A DNA stretch of 13,157 nt from Flavobacteriales bacterium (GTDB lineage: Bacteria; Bacteroidota; Bacteroidia; Flavobacteriales; BACL11): NCBI GenBank assembly GCA_002730985.1, contig PCBP01000087.1:1-13157 (forward strand), given 5' to 3'. The notes beneath the pieces are model-generated. The model was given only the letters and a program-made list of their open reading frames with translations. It searched no databases and was not told where the DNA came from. Positions 13,000 through 13,157 of the stretch are shown here, in pieces. The translations under genes were made by a program, and so were the position numbers. Numbering within the stretch: the first letter of the stretch is position 1; the number at the start of each line of letters is the position of its first letter.

Positions 13000-13157
13000 A
13001 TGTCATTTTCACACACAAATTCGAAAGGAACAAACTATCATTTAAATTGTAAGGATGTTACTTTAAAATCAACTGGTAGAGTGCAAAGAATCTATTATTT
13101 TTCAAAGGATGCTAGATCTACTGCATGTGCTAAGCCTGATGGTTACAATGTTAAAGA
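13000..13157 (+). CDS. Small conserved protein of unknown function, N-terminal part
   Basis: An open frame runs from ATG 13000 to the right edge (52 full codons plus two bases). The product begins MSFSHTNSKGTNYHLNCKD and continues with VTLKSTGRVQRIYYFSKDA, then CAKPDGYNVK. I recognise the pattern T-N-S-K-G-x-x-Y-x-L-x-x-K-x-V-x-L, IYYFS/K and P-x-G-Y-x-V as that of short (about 60-70 residue) conserved hypothetical proteins in Bacteroidota and some other bacteria; in those the chain ends soon after this point. No function is known to me, and there is no signal peptide or membrane segment, so it is probably cytoplasmic. The promoter-like sequence upstream and codon use like that of its neighbours support a real gene. 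Confidence 0.75.
   Translation, partial: MSFSHTNSKGTNYHLNCKDVTLKSTGRVQRIYYFSKDARSTACAKPDGYNVK

Overview
The window looks like a piece of a chromosome from the Bacteroidota, probably in or near the Flavobacteriales. The supporting signs are low GC content (about a third by eye), a type IX secretion C-terminal sorting domain, families typical of this phylum (DUF6150, DUF2279, DUF4369/DUF5106 thioredoxin, choice-of-anchor V), and repeated matches to the Bacteroidota promoter -7 box TAnnTTTG a short distance before start codons. I see no insertion sequence, phage, CRISPR, tRNA or rRNA. The layout is that of an ordinary, compact chromosome with some lineage-specific secreted proteins.

Positions 1-256 hold the N-terminal part of a PLP-dependent aspartate/aromatic-type aminotransferase on the minus strand, running off the left edge. 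Divergent from it is a small secreted repeat protein of the DUF6150 family (342-677). From 846 to 6608 five genes follow on the plus strand: a seven-haem c-type cytochrome lipoprotein with TPR repeats, the endolytic transglycosylase MltG (TTG start, 1 nt after the cytochrome stop), a phosphoglucomutase/phosphomannomutase with its own promoter-like box, a DUF2279 membrane/envelope protein, and a short KOW-like plus Smr-domain protein (1-nt overlap with the previous stop). MltG, the hexomutase and the DUF2279 protein all plausibly belong to cell-envelope and sugar-phosphate metabolism; the cytochrome may be displayed on the cell surface.

A minus-strand pair comes next: a periplasmic DUF4369/DUF5106 thioredoxin-like protein (6599-8083), whose 3' end overlaps the Smr gene by 10 nt, and an EamA-type drug/metabolite exporter (8135-9010). 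The EamA gene diverges from yaaA (9049-9792, peroxide stress protein) across a 38-bp gap that contains two facing promoter boxes. Downstream is a 679-residue cysteine-rich protein exported by type IX secretion (9875-11914), combining a haem-type CxxCH, a choice-of-anchor V domain, two Kazal-like modules and Ig/PKD-like modules. It overlaps by 4 nt a tiny membrane protein gene (11911-12135).

The right end has a DUF4019-like secreted protein on the minus strand (12136-12579), a roughly 420-bp AT-rich gene-free stretch with short repeated motifs, and the start of a small conserved protein (13000 onward) that runs off the right edge.

The most interesting items are the 13-residue repeat protein of a family I recall as containing knotted folds, the possibly surface-exposed multihaem/TPR lipoprotein, the Kazal/CxxCH type IX cargo with its overlapping small gene, and the overlapping face-to-face promoters between the EamA gene and yaaA.
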